Source: Trachythela sp. YZ-2020 (taxonomy: Eukaryota; Cnidaria; Anthozoa; Malacalcyonacea; Clavulariidae). Taken from it: a stretch of 64,000 nucleotides of DNA. Below, piece after piece: positions 1 through 9,347 of the stretch. Each line of letters starts with the position of its first letter. Position 1 is the stretch's first letter. The notes below the pieces were generated by a model. That model did not search any database and was not told the origin of the DNA. It was given only the letters and a program-made list of their open reading frames with translations. The translations under genes and the position numbers were made by a program. The stretch lies in contig JADLSH010000280.1 in assembly GCA_016169945.1 (NCBI GenBank), positions 1 through 64,000 of the forward strand, given 5' to 3'.

Positions 1-721
1 CCTAGTGAAAAAACCCTGCAGGATTTGCGTTAAAATCCAGCTTGTCCTGCAGGATCCTGCAGGATATCGGAGATAGCCCTGCAGGATTTCTCAACCCTGC
101 AGAAGTGATCCTGGGATCCTGCATAGATACCTGCACAAAACCCTACAGGGAGCCTGCAGAGAATCCTGCATGAACCGTACACAGAATCGTGCATGGACAA
201 TGCACAGATTCCTGCAGGGACATGTAGAAAATCCTGCAGGGACCCTGCATAGAACCCTGCAGCGACCCTGTATACGGTCTTGCAAGGACACTGCACAGGA
301 TCCTGCAGATAATACTGCAGGGACATGCAGAGAATCCTGCAGGGACCCTGCACAGAACCCTGCAGCAATCATGTATACGATCATGCAGAGACACTGCACA
401 GATTCATGCAGGGACATATAGGAAGTCCTGCAGGTACCCTGCACATAATTCTTCAGATAATCGTGCATGAACCCTGCACATACTCCTGCAGGGAGCCTGC
501 ACATCATCCTGCAGAGACATGCAGAGTATCATGCATGAACCCTGCATATGACCCTGCAGGGGTACTGCACATTGTGCAGGTTCCATGCATAATTATGTGC
601 AGGGCCCCTGCAGGATTATGTGCAGGGTCCCTGCAGGATTATGTGCAGGATCCCTGCAGAATAGTGTGCAGGGTCACTGCAGGATCATATGCAGGGTTCG
701 TGCATGATACTCCGCATGTCT
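1..721. repeat. 23-bp PstI-type satellite with an internal orientation switch
   Basis: This is a degenerate tandem array whose unit contains CTGCAGG and a half-unit TGCAGGGTC. From about 1 to 580 the units read as CCTGCAGGGACCCTGCA. From about 590 they read in the opposite sense (GGATTATGTGCAGGGTCC), so the array is inverted near 580-595. The same unit makes up the array at 27755-28825. The open frames here are repeat artefacts: the 23-bp unit lacks stops in the used frames. Confidence 0.9.
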
Positions 722-1945
722 GATTGCGCGGAATTGACCCGCACTGGTTCGCCGACTGGATGCGGGGTCGCCGGCAGCGTGTAGGCAAAGGACCTGATCT
801 CCCTATAACTCACGGCGTGGTCCAAGGGTCAATCCTGGGACCTGTTCTATTCTTGCTCTTTACTAATGATTTGCCCGCTCACCTCGCCAGTGAACACACC
901 AAAATTGTTATGTACGCCGATGACGTTCAATTTTTACATGCTGGCAAGCCAGGCGAAACCACGGAGCTCCAAAATCGGGTGGAAGGTAGTTTGAACGAAG
1001 CTCAGATATGGTTCAACAAAAACAGACTAAAAATTAATCCGACAAAAACCGATATCGTAGTCGTGAAAACACGACAGCGCAGGGCAAACGTCAAAATACA
1101 AGTTAATTTTGGTGGCTCAAGCATTTCATGTTCGGAAAAAACAAAAATCCTTGGCATAGTTTTGGACGAAAATCTGACATGGGAAGCACAAGTATCGGCA
1201 GTCGTGCAACGCTGCTATGCAACACTATCGGGACTGACGAAATTTAGTCACAGGTTGCCTTTCGAAGTAAAAAAGATGATCGTGGAATCCCTGATATTTC
1301 CCCACATGTATTACTGCTTAACGGTATGGGGAGGTTGCAACGCTGGCCAGCGACACCGCATCCAGAAGGTAATAAACCACTGCGCTCGAGTGGTGTGTGG
1401 CGCCGGTCGCCGTGAGCGCGTCAGTCCGCTGATTAGGAGGCTAGGCTGGATGCGAGTGGAGGATCTCCTGATCATGCGCGACATTCCCGCGGTGTATCGC
1501 GCTCTGCGCTATCAGAACGCGCCGGCCACCCTACGCGACATGTTCACTTTTCAAAGTGAAGTGTCGCCCGTTGACACGCGGGGTAGTGCCGGAGGACAGC
1601 TCAGACCACCGCAGGTCAGAACAGAGATGGCCAGGAGAGCGTTCACGTATAGGGCGGCCGTTACATGGAACCGTGCGCCAGACAACGTGCGCGAGGCGCC
1701 CTCTATGGCCACCTGTCTAGACAGTGCCAAAAAGTGGATCTGCGACCAATCCAACATGTAAATATGAGCGCGAACCCAAACATGATGGAACTCTTATATG
1801 TATGTATGTTAAATAGGTAAGCCATGTTAGATTTTAACTATCACTTGTCCCCACTCCTGTTTAACTGATACATGTGTGAACATTGAGACAGGAAGAGCCA
1901 TGGACAGTGCCAAACTGAGTGGATGTCTCAAATATACGTGATTGT
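722..1945 (+). mobile_element. 5'-truncated LINE (non-LTR retrotransposon) inside the satellite
   Basis: The segment starts abruptly at a satellite junction in the middle of a reverse transcriptase domain, continues through the end of the RT ORF, and finishes with about 180 bp of 3' untranslated DNA. It is bounded by two 74-bp satellite segments (648-721 and 1946-2019) that differ at only five positions. This is what a 5'-truncated target-primed insertion would look like, although the long flanking duplication is unusual. No poly(A) tail is obvious. Confidence 0.75.
724..1761 (+). CDS. LINE reverse transcriptase, C-terminal part (5' truncated)
   Basis: The open frame gives 345 residues. Residues 31-40 (GVVQGSILGP) match RT motif 4 of non-LTR elements, and residues 64-67 are YADD, the catalytic polymerase box. 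A segment near residues 98-110 (NKNRLKINPTKTDI) matches the thumb-side region typical of Jockey/CR1/L2-like LINEs. The remainder is the C-terminal extension found after RT in these elements, with RIQKVINHCARVV near residue 218. The endonuclease, fingers and the first catalytic aspartate are missing because the element is 5' truncated. The first codon (TTG at 724) is only where the frame opens, directly after a TGA in the satellite junction, not a natural start. The frame is otherwise intact, so the insertion may be fairly young. The clade is not certain. It is clearly different from the CR1 copy at 33-38 kb. Confidence 0.85.
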   Translation: MRGIDPHWFADWMRGRRQRVGKGPDLPITHGVVQGSILGPVLFLLFTNDLPAHLASEHTKIVMYADDVQFLHAGKPGETTELQNRVEGSLNEAQIWFNKNRLKINPTKTDIVVVKTRQRRANVKIQVNFGGSSISCSEKTKILGIVLDENLTWEAQVSAVVQRCYATLSGLTKFSHRLPFEVKKMIVESLIFPHMYYCLTVWGGCNAGQRHRIQKVINHCARVVCGAGRRERVSPLIRRLGWMRVEDLLIMRDIPAVYRALRYQNAPATLRDMFTFQSEVSPVDTRGSAGGQLRPPQVRTEMARRAFTYRAAVTWNRAPDNVREAPSMATCLDSAKKWICDQSNM

Positions 1946-2075
1946 GGATCCCTGCAGGATAGTGTGCAGGGTCCCTGTAGGATCATATGCAGGGTTCGTG
2001 TATGATACTCTGCATGTCTCTGCAGGATTATGTGCAGGGACTCTGAACATAATCCTGCATGGAACCTCATATATA
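1946..2075 (+). repeat. Satellite resuming after the LINE
   Basis: Units of the 23-bp satellite resume here. The first 74 bp (1946-2019) repeat 648-721 with five substitutions. The array then decays into CTGAACATAATCCTGCATGG-like units by about 2060. Confidence 0.8.
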
Positions 2076-2169
2076 CGGTTGTATTGTTTAATGTCGTCCT
2101 CGCAGCTTCCCACTAAGATGGCGGCCGTGACGCCAGCTGGGTACACCCTGTACGGTTCTTCGGAGGATG

Positions 2170-2600
2170 TACAGTGGGGGCCAATAGTCCTGTTCAACCG
2201 CCGCCAGGGGGCCTGTGTCAATACCAGGCTTTGCCCTATACTGATGCCTGACCGCTGAATCAGAATCAGAATCAATAGACGTATGATTCTGATTCTGATT
2301 CAGCGGGCAGGCATCAGCATACGGCAAAGCCCGGTATTGACACAGGCCCCCTGGCGGCGGTTGAACAGGACTATTGGCCCCCACTGTACAGTGGGGCCAA
2401 TAGTCCTGTTCAACCGCCGCCAGAGGGCCTGTGTCAATACCAGGCTTTGCCCTATACTGATGCCTGCCCGCTGAATCAGAATCAGAATCAATAGACGTAT
2501 GATTCTGATTCAGCGGGCAGGCATCAGTATAGGGCAAAGCCTGGTATTGACACAGGCCCTCTGGCGGCGGTTTAACAGGACTATTGGCCCCCACTGTACA
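2170..2600. mobile_element. Tandem foldback MITE: two adjacent palindromes
   Basis: Both outer ends read GTACAGTGGGGGCCAATAG inward. Two palindromes of about 210-220 bp lie head to tail, with centres near 2281 (AATAGACGTATGATTC) and 2494. They meet at a third, perfect palindrome around 2391 where ACTGTACAGT sits between the arms. Arms include CCGCCGCCAGGGGGCCTG and GCTGAATCAGAATCAGA. It encodes no protein; open frames reflect the arms. Confidence 0.8.
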
Positions 2601-3267
2601 TTGTACATACAATGTACATGGATCCTGCAAGAAATTGCAATGTTTTTATATCCTTCACAGGTGTATCAATACTTTGTACCTATTGCAACATAAGGATTCA
2701 TTGAGCACTTCTCCGTGTTCAGCCCTGGTAAACGAATCGACTGCGAGTTGTTATTGGGTCTTTAGGGCGTGTCAACCCAGTATATGTATGATACTTTGCG
2801 CCCAAATCCACTGCAAGTCATGCAAAGCGGAGCTTCGGGGTACATTCGATCTATCTGGATAAGTCAGCATTTTCCTAAAATAACAGATTTGTCAAAACAC
2901 ATGTCATTGTTAGTTTAGAAGAAAGTGTCTCTCTCCTCTTCTTTTTATATTTAGTCATCACATCACTGTGGTTACGAGCAGTTCTCACTCGGTCGCGTCT
3001 GGCACCTTGCTACCGGCCGGTTGGACGCAAAGCCGGGCTTCCACCGATCGTGGCGCACCCCGCAGGGGCGCGCTCAGCGCTCAGTGACTGGTTCACAGGA
3101 GCGCAGACAGCACGCGACAGACCGACAATTCAACGCACAGTGCACGGTATCACAGTCATCACACCACATGTTCCTGCAAAGGGGCTCATCTCGCAACATG
3201 ACTGGCAACCTCACGAACAAATTACCGATAACAAATACACCTTTCTACTGACATTTATAACTTCCTG

Positions 3268-3270
<3 letters not shown>
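2601..3270. other. No gene seen; contains a SINE-like segment
   Basis: No coding region is recognised. At about 2748-2780 the sequence TCTTTAGGGCGTGTCAACCC matches segments at 6246-6275 and, inverted, 57716-57745, so a dispersed short retroposon fragment is likely present. Confidence 0.5.

Positions 3271-3304
<34 letters not shown>
3271..3304. repeat. (CA)n microsatellite
   Basis: This is an uninterrupted run of about 17 CA dinucleotides, a simple repeat. Confidence 0.95.
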
Positions 3305-3308
<4 letters not shown>

Positions 3309-4370
3309 GCCACTCACCTCAAGCCAACGTGACAGTTCGAATGGCATCGCATTTGTCACCTTCCATCACACAGAGTCCACACCAGCGCCTCGTAGCATTT
3401 ACACGGCAGAGCTGGACGCCCTGAACGAGGCCATTATAGCAGCTTGAAGAACGAGCGACCGTATACAAGAACCACAAGAACATCAGAATCAACACAGCAT
3501 CGCAGACAGCCTTGATGCGACTGAAAGGTGAACCGGCGTACCAGACGGAGAAATGCCTGACGAGCTGATATGAGCTTGTCTGAAAAACATCGGACGCAGC
3601 TACCGGATGGAAGCAATATATGTATACGGCAACACGGAGCGCCAGCTGTATGATTGCGGAGTGGGACAAAAACTGTCATCTGAGACTACAGGCAATTATT
3701 ATTATTATTAAACTATCAAACGTCCAAGCAGCCTGTACTTGCATACCGGTACTGACTCCGTCACACCCAGCACTCGGAGAAGGTTCAACAGATCTCCAAG
3801 CGCCACTTTCGACAAACCGTGCCTTATAGTGAAGGCATAACAATATGCTCACGATGTCGAACTCGTCAAGCCGACCACCATCCGGGGAGACGTCGGGCGC
3901 CTCCGGTTCCGCAGCATGACCACCTGCCACCTGGGGTTCTTCTTCATCACCTCCATCCTGAGAAGGACAAATTATTCGTTTTTAATTAATTTAGCCACAT
4001 TTTCAATCGCCCCGACAAGTGGACGGCAACCACCGATGACCCAGGATGTTGATCCACATGTCCCTAAATGTGTTTGTTGGATGTTGCCGATTTTGGGCCT
4101 ACATGTTGACAAGTTGTTCAGTGTTCATTAGACAAAATTAATGGTTAAAATATAGCAAAAAAACAGAACCGATCATCAGACGATTCCCACTCCACCCGGA
4201 GTGACATCAACGTGGCGTCAGCTGAGGTACAAATTTATGAAAACCGGCACGCATTACCTACCCTGCTGGAGCTGTTTTAAAACATTTCATGATTATTTGC
4301 CTCCGATATGGAAAACAATGCCAATCCTCCGGTATTATTCCAAAGCTGTAGAAGCAAAACTGTATCTGTT
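3305..4370. other. No recognisable feature
   Basis: I see no gene, inverted repeat or tandem array. Short open frames here have no recognisable motif. A TTATTATTATTA run lies at about 3697-3710. Confidence 0.5.
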
Positions 4371-4682
4371 AAGCGCGGTACTCACCAGGTCCGTCATGCG
4401 TCCGCTATGCGTGACGGACGTCCCGATTGCGTCATTTGTGGGCGGAGCGAGGAATCGCGCATGCGCAGTGAAACCCCATAGCGCATGCGTTCGGCGTTCG
4501 TTACGGACGCGGTGAGAACCGGGAACTTCCACCGCGGCTGCGCGCTATTTTTAATCAAGTGATCCGGAACTGGGCATTCGCTCCAAAACTGAGTATTGGT
4601 GGCCAAGTATTGGCACAAGGAGGTGTATTCGGTGTTTTTTGTTTGGACTTGTACCTGTCACCTTGCTGGGAGGTCGGTCGCC

Positions 4683-5625
4683 GTGGCGCCTGATCTCCCG
4701 TGACCTCTTCTGACGAGGCAGGGGTCGGCCGCCGTGGCGCCTGGCTTCCCGTGACCTGTCCTGACGAGGCAGGGGTCGGCCGCCGTGGCGCCTGACCTCC
4801 CGTGACCTGTCCTGACGAGGCAGGGGTCGGCCGCCGTGGCGCCTGGCTTCCCGTGACCTGTCCTGACGAGGCAGGGGTCGGCCGCCGTGGCGCCTGGCTT
4901 CCCGTGACCTGTCCTGACGAGGCAGGGGTCGGCCGCCGTGGCGCCTGGCTTCCCGTGACCTGTCCTGACGAGGCAGGGGTCGGCCGCCGTGGCGCCTGAC
5001 CTCCCGTGACCTGTCCTGACGAGGCAGGGGTCGGCCGCCGTGGCGCCTGACCTTCCGTGACCTGTCCTGACGAGGCAGGGGTCGGCCGCCGTGGCGCCTG
5101 GCTTCCCGTGACCTGTCCTGACGAGGCAGGGGTCGGCCGCCGTGGCGCCTGACCTCCAGTGACCTGTCCTGACGAGGCAGGGGTCGGCCGCCGTGGCGCC
5201 TGACCTCCCGTGACCTGTCCTGACGAGGCAGGGGTCGGCCGCCGTGGCGCCTGACCTTCCGTGACCTGTCCTGACGAGGCCCGCCGTGGCGCCTGACCTC
5301 CCGTGACCTGTCCTGACGAGGCAGGGGTCGGCCGCCGTGGCGCCTGCCGTGACCTGTCCTGACGAGGCCGCCGTGGCGCCTGACCTCCCGTGACCTGTCC
5401 TGACGAGGCAGGGGTCGGCCGCCGTGGCGCCTGACCTCCCGTGACCTGTCCTGACGAGGCAGGGGTCGGCCGCCGTGGCGCCTGACCTCCCGTGACCTGT
5501 CCTGACGAGGCAGGGGTCGGCCGCCGTGGCGCCTGGCTTCCCGTGACCTGTCCTGACGAGGCAGGGGTCGGCCGCCGTGGCGCCTGGCTTCCCGTGACCT
5601 GTCCTGACGAGGCAGGGGTCGGCCT
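4683..5625. repeat. 51-bp GC-rich minisatellite, about 18 copies
   Basis: The unit runs from CCTGTCCTGACGAGGCAGGG through GTCGGCCGCCGTGGCGCC to TGACCTCCCGTGA, with a period of 51 bp (for example 4750, 4801, 4852). Variants differ at CTGGCTTCCC versus CTGACCTCCC. Two shortened units lie near 5280 and 5345. Because 51 is divisible by three, a 381-codon frame stays open on the minus strand with a 17-residue repeat (RRPTPASSGQVTGSQAP). I regard that as a repeat artefact. Confidence 0.95.
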
Positions 5626-5639
5626 GTTGGGTTGGGTAC

Positions 5640-6245
5640 GGTATGGGTTGTTATGGATTAATGGATTTCCATGCCAAGTTTGGATGGATTTCCACACCAA
5701 CTTTTTAAGTTGGTATGAAAACCCATCACAGCCATCACTGTTGTTCCACCCATGGATGGTAACAACATGACATCACGCTGCCAGGTGACATCACACAAAA
5801 CTTGATGGTGATATGGTTCATTACCACATGGGCAGCACATGGGTGTTACCATAAGCAGTTGCAGATATGCAAGCTGGGCACCATGAACACAGCTCTTGAC
5901 AACTCTGAAGCACAGAAATTCAGTGCACATGTTCTTGCACTGAAATTTAGGCAAAAATGCTGGACTCTGTGCCAAAATATGCGGTAGAAGCTCGCAATCA
6001 ACTAGTTACACCATATGCTGCACTGAAATTTCAGTGCAATCTGTGAGTAATGTCAGTTTTGAACCTACGCCATGACATGTAGTATTTCCAGCCTTGGAAG
6101 TATGTTCAAATCAAAGCTTTCTCTTGTTACTTAACCTCATGTTTGAGCAAATGGGCCATTCCAGCAGCAAGCTTACATAGGTAGCATTGGGAATCATTGT
6201 ACCTACCTATCTGCTCCATCGTCTGCCACCAGGACCCACTTGTTG
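5640..6245. other. No gene recognised
   Basis: This is AT-rich DNA with no motif-bearing open frame. Near 5650-5730 the pentamer-like phrase GGATTTCCATGCCAA / TTTCCACACCAA repeats loosely. Confidence 0.4.
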
Positions 6246-6300
6246 TTATTGGGGCTTTAGGGCGTGTCAACCCAGGAAAGGATTATTTAACCAGGACCCA
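6246..6300 (+). repeat. SINE-like dispersed segment
   Basis: GGGGCTTTAGGGCGTGTCAA then CCCAGGAAAGGATTATTT matches the reverse complement of 57705-57745 almost exactly, and partly matches 2750-2780. It is a shared dispersed repeat rather than a gene. The SINE identity is inferred. Confidence 0.5.
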
Positions 6301-6613
6301 CTTTTTGCCAACTGGTGAACATTGGTGCGCATTATTTTTCTGGCTGGTATGCTTTGGTGATCATTCTCCCCCAGACTGCAAAACATGTCAGTCGGGTCAA
6401 CAAGGTGCACCAGCCTGGTTGAAAATTCACACCAAAATGCACCAAGGATGTGAGAAAAATTGCACCAGCACCCACAAGGCTGAGAGTGGCATGGTGCATG
6501 GCATGCCACAAATTCGCACCACTTGCACTGAGTCCACATGAAAATTCACACCAATTCACACCAGTGAAGGACCTTCTCACACCAACAAGATCTCGTCGAA
6601 AATGTCATAGGTA

Positions 6614-6757
6614 GGGGACCGTTCCTAAATTACATTACGCTCAGGGGGGGGGGGGTCGCCAGCTGAGCATAACACAGTGTATTTAGATGGAAAATCAGCG
6701 TAACATGGGGGGTTGAAAAATGGTCAAAATAGCGTAATGTAATTTATGAACGGTCCC
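6614..6757. mobile_element. 144-bp TA-flanked MITE (mariner-like ends)
   Basis: Inverted ends are GGGGACCGTTCCTAAATTAC and its near-mirror ending in ATGAACGGTCCC; about 28 bp match. TA dinucleotides lie directly outside (6612-6613 and 6758-6759), as in Tc1/mariner-type insertions. The core contains a run of G. It has no coding capacity. Confidence 0.8.
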
Positions 6758-6829
6758 TAGTTTGCAGTCTGGATTCTCCCTGCCACTTGTGCACCTCAAC
6801 GAGCCATTTGCCATACTTTGCATACTGGC

Positions 6830-7255
6830 GGATAAAGGGCCCTCTGACCAGTGGGGCCTTGGCCAACTCAAATTCCTTGCCCCAGCTTTGGGCCACCAGT
6901 CCACACAGGGCCCATGCTCATTTCTGATCCCCTGGTCCAGGCATTGCATTTTGCTTAGCTGGCCCCCTGGAGGAAAAAGGGCCCTCTGCTCATTACTGGG
7001 CCCTTGGTCTGGACATTGCATTTTTTTCTCGAACAGTGGCCCCCCTGACCATCCCTCTGGGCCCTCCGCCCTGACTGGCACAGAGACTACGAGCAGTGCA
7101 AGAGGCCCTCTGACTGGCATTCAAGTGCTCGTAATATGAACTTTGTCCAGCCCTTTGGTCCCTTCCAGGCCAGCCCTCCACTCAAGCCCTTGGTCATTGG
7201 TCCATCCCAGTCATGAGGGCCCCTCAGGACCTGGGGGGGGGGGGACTCCATCCCT
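6830..7255. repeat. Degenerate GGGCCCT-rich repeat
   Basis: Phrases such as AGGGCCCTCTG, GGGCCCTTGGTC and GGACATTGCATTTT recur irregularly, which suggests an old tandem repeat. No protein motif is seen in frames through it. Confidence 0.4.
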
Positions 7256-7779
7256 CCATCATTTGCACCATTCCATAGATCTGACTGAAGATAAAATAAC
7301 AAATCAAGGTAGGTAGGTAGGTAGGTGATCCATCAAGGTTTCAGTTTGTGAAACATGCCTAAAGAATAGGCATTTACTGGTACCTACCTTTGCAATTCTG
7401 GGCCAAATTGTTACTGCAGAACAATTATAGCAAATGTTAAGCTATACCAACACTTTAAATTCATCTCAAAGAACGGAAAGCACACCACCACTCATGCAGA
7501 AGACAGGATCAGACCACACCATGACGGACGAAACGGACGAAAAGTTGAAATAATCCAACTCTGCTCGGCGCGCGTTCCCGCCCGTCCGACACGACGCATG
7601 AGGTTGCCAGGCCGTCCGTAATGATGCCAGATTCCAACTCTCCCGGAAAAATCCGCTAGCCTAGGGATTTCGCCAAAAAGTCGCATCCATGACGGCCGTC
7701 CCCGTAGCGGACCCATGACGGACCTGGTGAGTACCGCGCTTTAGACCGCTTCATGCGCGCAGTTAGGTATTGCAGCTTG

Positions 7780-8115
7780 ATGGTGGCACTACTTCAAATA
7801 CCCAATGAAAGTGGCACCATCAGTGGTGCCTACACAAACCAACATCAACAATTCGTGAGTTTAAATTCAGTTGGGCAAACTAGGTGCCAGTGATCCAAAC
7901 CCTGATCAATCGGAAAACTGATCATGACATCACCAAAATTGCCCGTATAAAGAGATGTGATCAAGAAACTGATTACATTTTTGCCTACACGTGTTCAAAT
8001 GGCTCATAACGACATAAGGACCCTTCATAATGGCAATTTTTTTTCACAAATTGATAGTGCACGAGGTACCATATCACATAGTTGGTAGACAACAGCCCAA
8101 ACAAATAGTACACGA
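7780..8115 (+). repeat. Dispersed repeat family (CATCAGTGGTGCCTAC type)
   Basis: Shared phrases GGCACCATCAGTGGTGCCTA, CAACATCAACAATT, AACTGATCATGACATCACC and ACATAGTTGGTAGACA recur at about 12215-12510, 19860-20575, 21840-22310, 22500-22596 and 23350-23525, in both orientations. This is an old non-coding interspersed repeat of unknown class. Confidence 0.6.
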
Positions 8116-9236
8116 AAGTGAAGAAGTTATCAGGAAGCTTTACTGCGCTTATGTCAGGTCCCATTGTAAGTCTGGTCCCCTATCCTATCAGAAAGACTGT
8201 TGGCTTTTTTTAAAGGGTGCAAACAAGGGCAACAAAGATGGTTAATTGGCTGAGTAACCTGTCGTATGAGCAAATATTGATAAAGTTGAACATGTTTTCA
8301 CTCAGATATCAAAGGCTGAGGGGGGATCTTATTGAGGTATTTGAATTTGTACATGGCCAGCAGCAGGCATATCTTAGGGGAATGTGAGTTCAATTTAAGT
8401 GATACAATCAGGGGACATCAGTTCAAAATTATAGTCAACTATACCAGGACAAGCAGGGGCGTAGCCAGGATTTTGCTTGGGGGGCAACATTTTTTTAAAG
8501 AGGGTAAGGGTACGAAAAACGCTATGCGCAAAGCGCAAAACGTGCATGTTCAGACGTAAAACGTATACACAGAATCAGGCGCGAACCCAGAAACAAATTT
8601 CGGGGGACCGGATTTCGGGGGGCGCCATTATACAGGGGGCGCCAAAGTAAAAAAAATCGTCGCTTCGCGGCGAAAAAACATCACCGACAGACGCGCGGCG
8701 AAGCCGCGCGAATTTTTTGGATAATTTAAGAACCATCTAATGCAAATTGACAGGCAATAGCGCCTTACTTTCCCGGAAGAAAGGGGCGCCGTCGGCGCCC
8801 AAGAGGTCGTCGTGGGGGTACCCTGCACCCTGAAAAAAGTCGCCGCTTCGTGGCGAAAAATCCATCACTGACAGACGCGCGGCGAAGCCGCGCGAATTTT
8901 TTGGATAATTTTAGAACCATCTAATGCAAATTGGCAGGCAATAGCGCCCTATTTTCCCGGAAGAAAGGGGGCCTTCGGCGCCCAAGAGGGCGTCGTGTTG
9001 TGTCTTTGCGGGGAAAATTCGATCAGTGACAGACGCGCGGCGAAGCCGCGCGATTTTTTTGTTGCAGGAATGTACGAGCGTAAAATTTTTGGGCTATAGA
9101 ACGCCGTTATAAGCACTTTTTTCAAATTCCTGGGGTAAAATCATGTTGCCCCCCCCCCACGGCTTGGGAGGGGGCAACTGCCCCCCTCGCCCCCCTGGCT
9201 ACGCCCTTGAGGACAAGATTACGACAGTCCTTCAGT
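8116..9236 (+). pseudogene. CR1 LINE fragment (end of ORF2), split by a MITE
   Basis: Translated pieces SEEVIRKLYCAYVRSH, YQKDCWL, then FSLRYQRLRGDLIEVFEF and SDTIRGHQFKI match the C-terminal region of ORF2 of the CR1 copy at 33-38 kb. Small indels break the frame and the GHQFKI...TRTRLRQS segment is cut by an inserted element (8454-9209), after which ACGACAGTCCTTCAG resumes at about 9220. It is a dead, 5'-truncated copy. Confidence 0.85.
8454..9209. mobile_element. hAT-type MITE with perfect 8-bp target duplication
   Basis: It begins CAGGGGCGTAGCCAGGATTT and ends CCTGGCTACGCCCTTG. It is flanked by AGGACAAG at 8446-8453 and 9210-9217. The CR1 host sequence reads ACCAGGACAAGATTACGAC when uninterrupted, so the duplication is certain. 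Inside, a block starting GACAGACGCGCGGCGAAGCC occurs three times (about 8687, 8870, 9027), each containing a CGCGCGGCGAAGCCGCGCG hairpin. No transposase is present. The 8-bp duplication and CAGGGGCG end fit the hAT superfamily. Confidence 0.9.
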
Positions 9237-9347
9237 TTTATTTTAATTTTAGCTAATTTTAGCATTTTTCTGTATGGCGTCTGCCAGAAATTGCACTGGA
9301 ACAAACAACATGGCAGTTTGTTTACATTATATTCCATATTTATTGAG

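Larger units (their letters stand above)
4371..7742. mobile_element. Possible TIR element bounded by inverted AAGCGCGGTACTCACCAGG ends
   Basis: AAGCGCGGTACTCACCAGG followed by TCCGTCATG reads inward at 4371, and its reverse complement reads outward to 7742. About 45 bp at each end match with few differences. Between them lie the 51-bp minisatellite, a small TA-type MITE and unidentified DNA. No transposase is seen. The two ends could instead be two independent copies in opposite orientation, since each is followed by further GACGG-rich sequence. No clear target duplication was found. Confidence 0.4.

Noticed and set aside
3319..3679. Overlapping minus-strand frames of 81 and 116 codons near the CA repeat
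   Set aside because: They overlap each other in different frames and show no motif; no repeat or gene context supports either.
4555..5700. 381-codon minus-strand open frame with a 17-residue repeat
   Set aside because: It lies entirely in the 51-bp minisatellite; period divisible by three keeps it open. No start context, splice sites or flanking domain support a gene.
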